In this document: positions 1 through 6,839 of the stretch, one piece after another | Layout: each line of letters starts with the position of its first letter | Position numbering within the stretch: the stretch's first letter is position 1 | NCBI GenBank assembly: GCA_021162905.1 | Contig: JAGGXT010000309.1 | Span: 1 to 12,332, forward strand | From: Candidatus Odinarchaeota archaeon | GTDB taxonomy: Archaea > Asgardarchaeota > JAGGXT01 | DNA length: 12,332 nucleotides | Direction of reading: 5' to 3' | Notes under the pieces: generated by a model | What the model was told of the DNA's origin: nothing | The model's input: the letters and a program-made list of their open reading frames with translations, nothing else | Database searches by the model: none | Translations under genes and position numbers: made by a program

Positions 1-66
1 AACGAGCGACGAAGTTATAAGTTTTTCATATCAGACTATTTTATTAAACACCAAATGTAAAAAACA

Positions 67-74
67 TTTAAAAG
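67..74 (+). promoter_or_regulatory. Candidate TATA box of taw1
   Basis: TTTAAAAG is preceded by an A-rich stretch that could serve as a BRE. It would place a transcript start near base 95-98 and leave a leader of about 45 bases that carries the GGTGA site. The surroundings are very AT-rich, so chance matches are common. Confidence 0.3.
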
Positions 75-82
75 TAAATACC

Positions 83-105
83 ATTAATCCATAGTGATGA
101 TTAAT
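83..105. repeat. Inverted repeat ATTAATC-N9-GATTAAT upstream of taw1
   Basis: Perfect 7-base arms at 83-89 and 99-105 are separated by nine bases. The repeat spans the expected transcript start of taw1. It could be an operator or the base of a small hairpin in the leader, or a chance product of AT-rich sequence. Confidence 0.35.
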
Positions 106-131
106 AGTTATCAAAAATCAATTTTATAATG

Positions 132-136
132 GGTGA
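132..136 (+). promoter_or_regulatory. Shine-Dalgarno site GGTGA deciding the taw1 start
   Basis: GGTGA is followed by five bases and then ATG at 142. The same spacing recurs at several other genes in the window, so the ATG is chosen over the GTG at 133, which lies inside this site. Confidence 0.75.
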
Positions 137-141
137 TTAGC

Positions 142-1155
142 ATGGCAAAAACATCAGAGATAATAAGTTTAACACAAAGGCAGATACAAGAACTACGGAA
201 AAAGCATTACGGTATTGCAGGGCATCATTCAGCAGTTCAGCTCTGCCATTGGACTAAAAAAGCAATAAAAGGAGAAGGTGTTTGTTATAAACAGATATTT
301 TATGGTATTCCTACTCATAGATGTGCAGAAATAACTCCTGTAGTTCTATGGTGTAATAATAATTGTATTTATTGTTGGCGTCCAATGGAATTTATGAGGT
401 ATTATGACATTAGAGAAGATCAAGTAGACCCTCCTGAATTTATTGTTGAGGAATTAATTAGGCAACGAAAGCAATTGCTATCTGGTTATCGTGCTAGCCC
501 AAAGGTAAACCAAAAAATATTAGAAGAATCCATGGAACCTGTACATTTTGCCATATCCTTATCTGGCGAGCCTACAATGTATCCTCTACTTGATAAGATG
601 ATAAAATATATTCGTGAAAAGTATAACCCAATAAGTATTTTCCTTGTTACAAATGGACAAGTTCCAGAGATGCTTGAAAAGTTAAGAGATGAGCATGCTC
701 TTCCAACACAACTTTATATCTCTATAACGGCACCTGATCCCATACTGTATAAGAAGATAAGTAGGCCTGTTCACAAAGATGCATGGGATAGGTTACTACG
801 GTCATTAAAAATTATGAGTACAGTTCCTTGTAGACGGGTAATTCGCCTCACAGTAATCAAGGATTATAATATGGCTGATGAACATCTTAAGGGATATTCA
901 GAATTAATTAAGATGGCGAATCCCGACTTTGTAGAAGTAAAAGCATATATGTACCTAGGTATGTCTACACAGCGATTAAAATATGAAAATATGCCAACCC
1001 ATGAAGAAGTAAAAGAGTATGCTCTAAAATTATTAGAGTATCTCCCAGAATTTGAATATGCATCAGAACATCCTCCATCTAGAATTGTTCTACTCAGAAA
1101 TAAAAATCATAGAGTTCCCTTATTACTAGGGCGCGATTCTGATTACAATCTTTAA
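142..1155 (+). CDS. taw1: tRNA 4-demethylwyosine synthase (Taw1/TYW1), radical SAM
   Basis: This enzyme makes 4-demethylwyosine at position 37 of tRNA-Phe from N1-methylguanosine, using pyruvate as the two-carbon donor, in the archaeal wyosine pathway. The 337-residue product has the canonical radical SAM cluster CX3CX2C at C71, C75 and C78, followed by a Trp. It also has a second cysteine set, C35, C48 and C61, spaced 13 and 13. Both spacings match, as I recall them, the two-cluster layout of Methanocaldococcus TYW1, and K50 falls where the proposed pyruvate-binding lysine lies. The segment SLSGEPTMYP (about residues 138-147) is the usual SAM-binding region. The ATG at 142 is preferred over the in-frame GTG at 133 because GGTGA lies exactly five bases before it. 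The archaeal short form lacks the flavodoxin domain of eukaryotic TYW1, as expected. The gene is a single unit, convergent with the next gene. Identification is strong. Confidence 0.95.
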   Translation: MAKTSEIISLTQRQIQELRKKHYGIAGHHSAVQLCHWTKKAIKGEGVCYKQIFYGIPTHRCAEITPVVLWCNNNCIYCWRPMEFMRYYDIREDQVDPPEFIVEELIRQRKQLLSGYRASPKVNQKILEESMEPVHFAISLSGEPTMYPLLDKMIKYIREKYNPISIFLVTNGQVPEMLEKLRDEHALPTQLYISITAPDPILYKKISRPVHKDAWDRLLRSLKIMSTVPCRRVIRLTVIKDYNMADEHLKGYSELIKMANPDFVEVKAYMYLGMSTQRLKYENMPTHEEVKEYALKLLEYLPEFEYASEHPPSRIVLLRNKNHRVPLLLGRDSDYNL

Positions 1156-1182
1156 GAATAATTTTTAATATTTAATGTAAAA

Positions 1183-1944
1183 TTATGTATCATATGCTGC
1201 ATCCTTCCATAAACTCTCAAAATAGGCTTTTCCTATTGTTGTTAGAAGAGTATGTTTTGACCAAATAGCTAATAATGTTTGAGATGGTCTTTCACTTAAA
1301 AGCAGCACTATTTCTTCATTGTCTTTAATTATTCCTCCTCCAAACATTTGATCTCTATACCTTATCTCTAAATTCTTAAAACTTCTATGTTTTGAAGCTA
1401 TCTGTTTAAAAGTCGGCGTTGCTAAAATTTTGACTTTAATTCCTTTTACAAGAATGCTTGTTAATAGAGGCCCAATGTTTAAATTAAGATCCTCGGTGAG
1501 GATTGTTGGAATGGCAATCTCAATCTCATTCTTTACGTAACTGATGATGTCTAATATTTTCCTAATGATATTTTCTTTTCCATAAATAATCCATATATCT
1601 GGTTTTTCTTTTATCCCTCTTTCCTCAAAAATCGGTTGTAGTTCATCAATTAATCTATTCGCGATGGATTGGATATCCTCTATTACTTTTACCTTTGTTG
1701 CCTCAATTACCTCTTTAGGTGGTTTGGGATAGTAGTACGTTGGTCTTCCTATCTCTATCTCTATCCATCCTTTTCTTTCCAACCTATTTAATATCTCATG
1801 AATTTTCGAATAAGGAAGATTTGCAACCTGACATATCTCTTTTGCAGAGAGTCTGCCATGACTTATAAGAGCAATATAAGCCTTAATCTCGTACTGGGTC
1901 AATCCAAATTTCATTAGATCATTCTTAATTTTTGAAAAAATCAT
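1183..1944 (-). CDS. TrmB-family transcriptional regulator
   Basis: DNA-binding regulator of 253 residues. Residues about 8-75 form a TrmB-type winged helix: FGLTQYEIKAYIALI, then LSAKEICQVANLPYSKIHEI as the helix-turn-helix, then a wing ending in YYYPKPP. Residues about 78-112 look helical and may form a dimerising coiled coil. The remainder (about 115-253) is an alpha/beta effector domain resembling the phospholipase-D-like C-terminus of many archaeal TrmB relatives. It is shorter than the sugar-binding domain of Pyrococcus TrmB (about 340 residues in total), so a sugar ligand should not be assumed. The ATG at 1944 is preferred over the TTG at 1956 and GTG at 1953 because GGTGG precedes it by five bases. 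The gene is divergent from the tetraether synthase gene across a 90-base promoter holding an inverted repeat, so self-regulation and control of that neighbour are plausible but inferred. Confidence 0.88.
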   Translation of the reverse strand: MIFSKIKNDLMKFGLTQYEIKAYIALISHGRLSAKEICQVANLPYSKIHEILNRLERKGWIEIEIGRPTYYYPKPPKEVIEATKVKVIEDIQSIANRLIDELQPIFEERGIKEKPDIWIIYGKENIIRKILDIISYVKNEIEIAIPTILTEDLNLNIGPLLTSILVKGIKVKILATPTFKQIASKHRSFKNLEIRYRDQMFGGGIIKDNEEIVLLLSERPSQTLLAIWSKHTLLTTIGKAYFESLWKDAAYDT

Positions 1945-1949
1945 TTTTT

Positions 1950-1954
1950 CCACC
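1950..1954 (-). promoter_or_regulatory. Shine-Dalgarno site GGTGG deciding the TrmB-like start
   Basis: On the minus strand GGTGG is followed by five A residues and then ATG at 1944. The upstream TTG and GTG of the longer frame overlap this site and are therefore unlikely starts. Confidence 0.7.
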
Positions 1955-1962
1955 AAATAGTA

Positions 1963-1973
1963 ACTCTAAGAGT
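1963..1973. promoter_or_regulatory. Inverted repeat ACTCT-A-AGAGT, candidate operator
   Basis: A perfect 5-1-5 dyad lies between the TrmB-like start and the central TATA element. It overlaps the position where the regulator's own transcript should begin (about 1970). This placement fits an autorepressor site, and it is also upstream of the tes promoter, where an activator could bind. The role is inferred from position and symmetry only. Confidence 0.4.
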
Positions 1974-1990
1974 ATGAAATAGTGGAAAAA

Positions 1991-2000
1991 TTTTATAAAA
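1991..2000. promoter_or_regulatory. Palindromic TATA element shared by two divergent genes
   Basis: TTTTATAAAA reads the same on both strands. On the plus strand it follows GTGGAAAAA and predicts a start near 2020, about 15 bases before the tes ATG. On the minus strand it follows GAAAAGTT and predicts a start near 1970, about 26 bases before the regulator's ATG. Both leaders would include the GGTGA/GGTGG sites. It could therefore serve both genes, with the two flanking BRE-like stretches setting direction. Confidence 0.5.
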
Positions 2001-2024
2001 AACTTTTCTATTGTTTTGGATTAA

Positions 2025-2029
2025 GGTGA
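2025..2029 (+). promoter_or_regulatory. Shine-Dalgarno site GGTGA deciding the tes start
   Basis: AAGGTGA ends five bases before ATG 2035. This rules out the upstream TTG 2011 and the GTG 2026 that lies within the site. Confidence 0.75.
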
Positions 2030-2034
2030 ATATT

Positions 2035-3717
2035 ATGGCTATCGACTTGAAGCTTAAAGTTGATGAGAGTATATTACAGAAAATTCATGATGAAAAATTA
2101 TTAAAAGTCCTTAAAGGTGAGGAGGAAGCTCCATATAAGGTGCTTAAAAAGAAGCTTATGACCATACAGCCTCCAAAGTATAATTTAAGCTTACCACGAT
2201 ATACAGCCTCTTTATGCCCTGAATGTGGAAAAATTATTTCTGCAAAACTTTATGAAAAAGACGGAAAGGTAATGATTTCTAAGAAATGCCCTGACCATGG
2301 AGAATTTGAAGATATTTATTATAGTGACGTAGAAATTTTCCTTAAATTTTCATTATTCGCATTAGATGGCACTCATATTAAAAATCCACATACCGTTCTT
2401 TCCTCTGGATGTCCTTATGATTGTGGTCTCTGTAACCTACATTATACACTCCCTGGTATTGTCAATTTGGATCTCACTAATCGCTGCAATATGAATTGTC
2501 CGATATGTTTTGCAAATGCTAATGCAGCAGGATATGTCTATGAGCCAACATATGAAGAAGTAATTGCAATGTTAAAAGTTTTAAGAAATCTTAAACCAAC
2601 ACCTGCTGAGGCAATTCAGTTTGCTGGAGGAGAACCAACGATACATCCTAACTTTTTTGAGATAATTCGTGCTGCAAAGCAATTAGGTTTTAAACAAATC
2701 CAAGTAGCTACTAATGGAGTTCTTATGGCTCAAGATCCAACATTCGCTCAGAGGATGCGTGATGCCGGACTAGATACTGTTTATCTTCAATTTGATGGAT
2801 TTAAAGAAGAAACATATGTGAAAGCACGTGGTAGGCCAGGTTTTCTGAAAGAAAAGCTAACAGCTATAGAGAATGCACGTAATGTTAAACCTCACCCACT
2901 AGCTACAGTTCTTGTACCAACAATAGTCAGAGGTATCAATGACGACGAAGTTGGGAAAATAGTGTATTTTGCATTAGAAAATCTTGATGTAATACGTGGT
3001 GTTAATTTTCAGCCAGTTTCATTTACAGGGCGTATTGATTATGAGGAAAGAATACAAGGTCGATATACAATACCTGACTTAATTCACGACCTTATAAATC
3101 AGACTGATTTTCTTACAAAGGAGGACTTCTATCCCGTTCCTGTTGCTGCAGCTATTTCTGAATTAATATCAGGACTTAAAAAGGACCCAAAACTTGCATT
3201 TACAACACATTTCAGTTGTGGCGCAGCAACGTACGTTCTTAGAACTAGCGATGGCAAATATGTAGGTGTGTCTCAGGTCGTTGATGTGTGGGGTCTCTAC
3301 AGAGATGCTTTGGAGATTGCACAATCATTAGAAGGGACTTTTGCCCAGAGATTTAGAATAGCACTTAGAAGTCTAAAGCTTCTGAGATATTTTGATGACT
3401 CTAAAATATCAAAAGATCTAAAATTGAAAAAACTAATACGCAATATCTTATTAAAAGGTACCAAAAAAGCATTAGGTGACTTGCACTGGCGTGTTTTATT
3501 TATAGGCACAATGCACTTTATGGATAAATTCAATTATGATGTGCAAAGGGTTCAGCGATGTACTGTTCACTATGTAACCCCCGATGGAAGATTAATCCCA
3601 TTCTGTGCTTACAATACTGGTCCTACATTTAGAAGAGAAGTCGAAAGCAAATTTGCAATGACTTTTGAGGAATATAACAAGCGCATGAAGTCTTTAGCTA
3701 ACACCAAACTTGCATAA
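2035..3717 (+). CDS. tes: Tetraether lipid synthase (Tes)-type radical SAM protein
   Basis: Tes joins the methyl ends of two archaeal lipid tails by carbon-carbon coupling to make membrane-spanning tetraether or macrocyclic lipids. The 560-residue product has an N-terminal rubredoxin-like site (C61xxC64 and C85xxH88), an extra cysteine set C126, C130 and C133, the radical SAM motif C151-X3-C155-X2-C158, and GGEP at 198-201. Late cysteines C395, C509 and C524 follow, the last two in an RVQRC...IPFC context. This multi-cluster layout matches the MJ0619/Tes family. The protein is somewhat longer than MJ0619 (about 500 residues), and a basic helical stretch at about 425-490 may hold the extra length. 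A paralogue making H-shaped (GMGT) or otherwise modified lipids cannot be excluded. The gene is divergent from a TrmB-like regulator and convergent, eight bases away, with a PAP2 phosphatase. Confidence 0.85.
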   Translation: MAIDLKLKVDESILQKIHDEKLLKVLKGEEEAPYKVLKKKLMTIQPPKYNLSLPRYTASLCPECGKIISAKLYEKDGKVMISKKCPDHGEFEDIYYSDVEIFLKFSLFALDGTHIKNPHTVLSSGCPYDCGLCNLHYTLPGIVNLDLTNRCNMNCPICFANANAAGYVYEPTYEEVIAMLKVLRNLKPTPAEAIQFAGGEPTIHPNFFEIIRAAKQLGFKQIQVATNGVLMAQDPTFAQRMRDAGLDTVYLQFDGFKEETYVKARGRPGFLKEKLTAIENARNVKPHPLATVLVPTIVRGINDDEVGKIVYFALENLDVIRGVNFQPVSFTGRIDYEERIQGRYTIPDLIHDLINQTDFLTKEDFYPVPVAAAISELISGLKKDPKLAFTTHFSCGAATYVLRTSDGKYVGVSQVVDVWGLYRDALEIAQSLEGTFAQRFRIALRSLKLLRYFDDSKISKDLKLKKLIRNILLKGTKKALGDLHWRVLFIGTMHFMDKFNYDVQRVQRCTVHYVTPDGRLIPFCAYNTGPTFRREVESKFAMTFEEYNKRMKSLANTKLA

Positions 3718-3718
3718 T

Positions 3719-3744
3719 CCTTTTCTTATTCTTTTTCGATTTTC
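3719..3744 (+). terminator. T-rich termination region after tes
   Basis: Directly after the tes stop there are successive T runs (CCTTTTC, CTTTTTCG, ATTTTC) without a hairpin, as is typical of intrinsic archaeal termination. The run overlaps the end of the convergent PAP2 gene. Function is inferred. Confidence 0.4.
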
Positions 3745-4550
3745 TTAAAGATGAGTGGTATTACTGCAGACATTATAAATCCAAGTAGTGCATATCTAAG
3801 ACATCTTATAAGTAACGTTTCATGAGGAAATATCGCTTTTAATAAAAAGATAATCCCGAAAATTAATAATAAACCAATAGTTATTCTTATCGCTCTTTTC
3901 TTTAAATCTAAGTTTTCAGTTAGGAATGTTATACTTCTTTCTTCGCAGATAAATCCAAGTCCAGCACCTAATACAATTCCTGATAGTGTTGCAAATATCT
4001 CTAATATCTCACTTGGAAAAGCTATTAGTGGGATAATTATCATCAACGCTGAAATTATTATCACTGTTAACATTTTATGAATAATGGGCATTTCAAATAG
4101 CACTGGTGTAACTTTTTTCTCAATGGTATTAAAAAGCATTACTATAATAAGGCCAAGCACTATTCCACCTACTACGTCATACCAATAGTGTACTCTTAAA
4201 TATATTCTGGAATATGATACAAGAGCTATTATGATCACCGAGCTAAATGCTAATAGTTTATTTCTGAATCTTAAAGTTAAATATCCCCATAATGTTGTGC
4301 TTCCCTGAGAATGGCCGCTTGGAAAACCGTATCCTTCTACACTAATCTTTCTTTCCTCTACTGGTGGCCTTGGTAATTTAAAAATATCTTTAATTATGCA
4401 ATTAAGCCAAAGCGATGTTAAAAGCAAAGCCATTAACCTTTTTCCTGTTTTTTTATCTATAGCCCAGTATATAACTGATATTGCAACTATGTAAAACCAT
4501 TCCTCACCGAGCTGCGTGACCGCTATAAAAAATAGATCTAAAGCACTCAA
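3726..4550 (-). CDS. PAP2-family membrane phosphatase
   Basis: Integral membrane lipid phosphatase of 274 residues. All three PAP2 signature motifs are intact: KDIFKLPRP (K54-X6-R61-P62), PSGH (77-80, His80), and SR-X5-H-X3-D (S114, R115, H121, D125). These form the phosphohistidine active site that removes phosphate from polyprenyl diphosphates or phosphatidate-like lipids. About eight hydrophobic segments are visible. The core is followed by four further segments at about 165-265, longer than a minimal PAP2 protein. A TTG at 4550 is taken as the start because GGAGGT ends six bases before it. The longer TTG at 4577 has no such site and lies upstream of it. The substrate is not readable. The tail-to-tail position with tes hints at a lipid role but is only context. 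Confidence 0.87.
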   Translation of the reverse strand: MSALDLFFIAVTQLGEEWFYIVAISVIYWAIDKKTGKRLMALLLTSLWLNCIIKDIFKLPRPPVEERKISVEGYGFPSGHSQGSTTLWGYLTLRFRNKLLAFSSVIIIALVSYSRIYLRVHYWYDVVGGIVLGLIIVMLFNTIEKKVTPVLFEMPIIHKMLTVIIISALMIIIPLIAFPSEILEIFATLSGIVLGAGLGFICEERSITFLTENLDLKKRAIRITIGLLLIFGIIFLLKAIFPHETLLIRCLRYALLGFIMSAVIPLIFKKIEKE

Positions 4551-4556
4551 GGTGAG

Positions 4557-4562
4557 ACCTCC
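4557..4562 (-). promoter_or_regulatory. Shine-Dalgarno site GGAGGT before a TTG start
   Basis: The strongest ribosome-binding match in the window. On the minus strand GGAGGT is followed by CTCACC and TTG at 4550. It lies inside the longer frame starting at 4577, which argues that the longer start is wrong. Confidence 0.65.
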
Positions 4563-4642
4563 ATATAAATTATGCAAAAAATAGATCCTCCCTTAAAATA
4601 TTTAAAATTTTTAGGAATATTTGAGAAAAAGGTGTAAGTAAT

Positions 4643-4652
4643 CTTTTAAATT
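4643..4652 (+). promoter_or_regulatory. Candidate TATA box of the acyl-CoA ligase gene
   Basis: CTTTTAAATT lies about 40 bases before ATG 4688 and predicts a leader near 15-20 bases. It lies in the 137-base divergent spacer with the PAP2 gene, which has its own AT-rich element near 4592-4608. Confidence 0.35.
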
Positions 4653-4687
4653 AAAACTCTCATTTTCAAGTAGTGAGTTGATGAAGA

Positions 4688-6088
4688 ATGAGCGTTTATG
4701 ATGAGCTTAAGCCTTTATTCTCTCCGAAAACAATAGCTGTTATAGGTGCTAGTGAAAAAGAAGGGTCTCTAGGAAGAGCTATAATGAACAATTTGTTATC
4801 TATAAAGTTTCCAGGAAAGATATATCCCATAAATATAAAAGGAGATACATGCTTTGGCTTAAAGATGTATAGATCGGTCTTAGACGTTGATGGTAAGATA
4901 GATTTGGCTATTATAATAATTCCAGCTCGGGCTGTACCTACAGTTCTAGAGGAATGCGTTAAAAAAGGTGTTAAATCCGCTATTATAATTAGTGCTGGTT
5001 TTAGTGAGACTGGAGAAGAGGGAAAAAAGCTCGAAGAGAAAGTACTGTCAATTGCAAGAGAGGGTAACATTAGAGTTTTAGGTCCTAATTGTTTAGGAAT
5101 TTATAACCCAAGAAGCAAAATAGACTTAATCTTCAACCCTCCAGATAGACAACAAAAGCCAGGTCCTGGAAAAATAGCATTCCTTTCGCAGTCAGGTGCT
5201 TTTGGTGCTGCAATTCTGGACTTTATGGCTGAAGAAAATATAGGAATAAGTTCTTTTGTTAGCTATGGTAATGCTATGGACATCACCGAAAGTACACTGT
5301 TAGAATACTTTGCTGAGGATCCAGAAACTTCAGTAATAACAATGTACATAGAAGGAGTAAAAGACGGACGTGCTTTTGTGGAAGTTGCAAAAAGAGTTGT
5401 GCCAAAAAAACCTATAATTGTCCTAAAGGCAGGAAGAACAGAAGCTGGCGCGAGAGCCGCTAAGTCTCATACAGGTAGTCTCGCCGGCGCGGATGCTGTT
5501 TATGATGCTGCATTCAGACAATTAGGTATCATACGTGCAATTAGTATGGATGACTTATTCATAAAGGCAAAAGCATTATCTCTCCAACCACCAGCCAAGG
5601 GGGATCGGATAGCCATTGTAACAAATGGAGGTGGTGTTGGGGTAATGGCCTCCGATGCTATCGAGTTAGAAGGAATGAAAGTTGCAGAATTATCCTCAGA
5701 AACCATTAAGAAACTTAAGGAAGTATTACCGCCTCACGCATCTCCTTATAACCCTATTGATATTCTAGGTGACGCTGACTATATACGCTACTCTAATGCA
5801 ACTAAACTTGCTCTTTCTGATCCAAATGTAGATGGTGTGATTGTCCTTATTATTCCACAGTCTCCAGCTTTAGAACACCAAAAGCTTGTTGAAAGTTTAG
5901 TTGATATTATAAAATCGCAAGAAAAACCAGTAACTATAGCTATTCCTGGAGGTGACATTTCAAAAAGGGTATCAGAGGAATTTGAAAAACATGAAATTCC
6001 AACGTATAAGACTCCTGAGGATGCAGTAATGGCTATGAAAGCTTTAGTATTATATGGTTACGCTCTAAAAAAATACGGCTTGCTTTAA
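4688..6088 (+). CDS. ADP-forming acyl-CoA (acetate-CoA) ligase, alpha subunit
   Basis: The ADP-forming acetyl/acyl-CoA synthetase of archaea converts acyl-CoA, ADP and phosphate to acid, CoA and ATP, recovering energy from peptide or sugar fermentation. The 466-residue length is that of a stand-alone alpha subunit. Residues 1-140 form a CoA-binding Rossmann domain (IAVIGAS at 16-22, LGPNCLG at 131-137). Residues about 160-300 form the first succinyl-CoA-ligase-like domain (FLSQSGAFGAA, YGNAMDI). H261 in KSHTGSLAG is the expected phosphorylated histidine. Residues about 305-460 form a second such domain (IVTNGGGVGVMASDAIE). The ATP-grasp beta subunit needed for the full reaction is not in this window and must lie elsewhere. 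The ATG at 4688 gives a family-typical N-terminus, although its ribosome site (GTTGAT) is weak. Acyl substrate preference cannot be read. Confidence 0.93.
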   Translation: MSVYDELKPLFSPKTIAVIGASEKEGSLGRAIMNNLLSIKFPGKIYPINIKGDTCFGLKMYRSVLDVDGKIDLAIIIIPARAVPTVLEECVKKGVKSAIIISAGFSETGEEGKKLEEKVLSIAREGNIRVLGPNCLGIYNPRSKIDLIFNPPDRQQKPGPGKIAFLSQSGAFGAAILDFMAEENIGISSFVSYGNAMDITESTLLEYFAEDPETSVITMYIEGVKDGRAFVEVAKRVVPKKPIIVLKAGRTEAGARAAKSHTGSLAGADAVYDAAFRQLGIIRAISMDDLFIKAKALSLQPPAKGDRIAIVTNGGGVGVMASDAIELEGMKVAELSSETIKKLKEVLPPHASPYNPIDILGDADYIRYSNATKLALSDPNVDGVIVLIIPQSPALEHQKLVESLVDIIKSQEKPVTIAIPGGDISKRVSEEFEKHEIPTYKTPEDAVMAMKALVLYGYALKKYGLL

Positions 6089-6095
6089 TAAATAA

Positions 6096-6761
6096 TCATT
6101 TGTGGTTGGTGCTTTTCAGTAATTCTTTTGCACAAATAAGATCATTTTTATCATTTATGTTAAGAAATGAATTAATGAATCCGCTCAACTCATTTTCAAT
6201 ACTGATATAGCTTATTTCAAGCTTGCTAATTATCTTATGAAGTGAAAAAACATTTTTTTGGATTTCGCTTGTTGCAATACTAAGAAAACTTTGAGTTCTA
6301 TAGAGTGCGGTTAATGGTTCAATATAGCCATTATTCCACTTGGGAACGACACCATCTGAATTTGTCTCACATATTTTTTTAACCAAATATTCAACCAATT
6401 CACAATTAATAAGAGGTTGATCTGCCCCGCAAACAAAGAAAAACTCACTATCACTCAATATATCACTTGCACTAATAATTCCTATAAGCGCACCTTGCAC
6501 TTTAAGTGAATCAAAAATAAATTTTATGTGCCTCCTAATTCTTTCAGGTAGCATCTTATTAATTAAGTCCTTTTGCCATTTAAATTTGAGTGAGATTATT
6601 ATATTGGAGACATCAAGGTAGTCTCGACATCGAAAAAGTGAATCTAAAACCCATAAAATTAGTGGTTTATTACCCAACTTAATTAGCGGTTTATACATTC
6701 CAAATCTTCTACCTATTCCCCCAGCAAGTACTAATATTGAAATAGATTCAGCGTTTTTCAT
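6096..6761 (-). CDS. mobA: MobA-like nucleotidyltransferase, probable molybdenum/tungsten cofactor guanylyltransferase
   Basis: Single-domain nucleotidyltransferase of 221 residues. The Rossmann-like N-terminus has LAGGIGRRFGMYKPL (12-26), the GTP-binding loop with K24 in the usual place. GADQPL (112-117) carries the metal-binding Asp. YIEPLTALY (146-154) and FLNIND (199-204) are typical of MobA, which links GMP to molybdopterin for DMSO-reductase-type enzymes. The usual R-M-G of the loop reads R-F-G here, a modest divergence. Other members of this superfamily (for example adenosylcobinamide-phosphate guanylyltransferase) remain possible, since no cofactor gene is adjacent. The ATG at 6761 is preferred over the TTG at 6779. 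No Shine-Dalgarno site precedes it, and an AT-rich TATA-like element about 29 bases upstream points to a leaderless transcript. Convergent with the preceding gene, seven bases apart. Confidence 0.82.
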   Translation of the reverse strand: MKNAESISILVLAGGIGRRFGMYKPLIKLGNKPLILWVLDSLFRCRDYLDVSNIIISLKFKWQKDLINKMLPERIRRHIKFIFDSLKVQGALIGIISASDILSDSEFFFVCGADQPLINCELVEYLVKKICETNSDGVVPKWNNGYIEPLTALYRTQSFLSIATSEIQKNVFSLHKIISKLEISYISIENELSGFINSFLNINDKNDLICAKELLKSTNHK

Positions 6762-6780
6762 ACTTTTTACTTTTAGCAAA

Positions 6781-6795
6781 TTTTATTTATATTTT
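6781..6795. promoter_or_regulatory. TATA-like element between divergent mobA and kinase genes
   Basis: The element reads TTTTATTTATATTTT on the plus strand and AAAATATAAATAAAA on the minus strand. On the minus strand its centre is about 27-29 bases from the mobA ATG, the spacing of a leaderless promoter. On the plus strand it would give a leader of about 25 bases for the kinase gene. Use in both directions is inferred. Confidence 0.45.
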
Positions 6796-6839
6796 GTTCA
6801 GTTTAAGTTAAAGAGGACATTAAACGCCGAGGGATCGTA

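Noticed and set aside
1..90. Possible C-terminal tail of an upstream plus-strand gene
   Set aside because: Three frames stay open for 5 to 30 codons before a stop and none resembles a known protein end, so no partial gene can be supported.
94..100. GTGATGA, a perfect C-box sequence of archaeal C/D box RNAs
   Set aside because: No CTGA D box or D' element follows at a workable distance before the taw1 coding region, and no flanking stem is visible.
3297..3533. Minus-strand open frame of 78 codons inside tes
   Set aside because: It lies opposite strongly conserved Tes coding sequence, has no ribosome site and no recognisable domain.
2035..4550. tes and the PAP2 gene as one operon
   Set aside because: They are on opposite strands and converge, so they cannot share a transcript; any link is functional only.
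4696..5070. Minus-strand open frame of 124 codons inside the acyl-CoA ligase gene
   Set aside because: It is antisense to the conserved CoA-binding domain and its composition mirrors that gene; it is a shadow frame.
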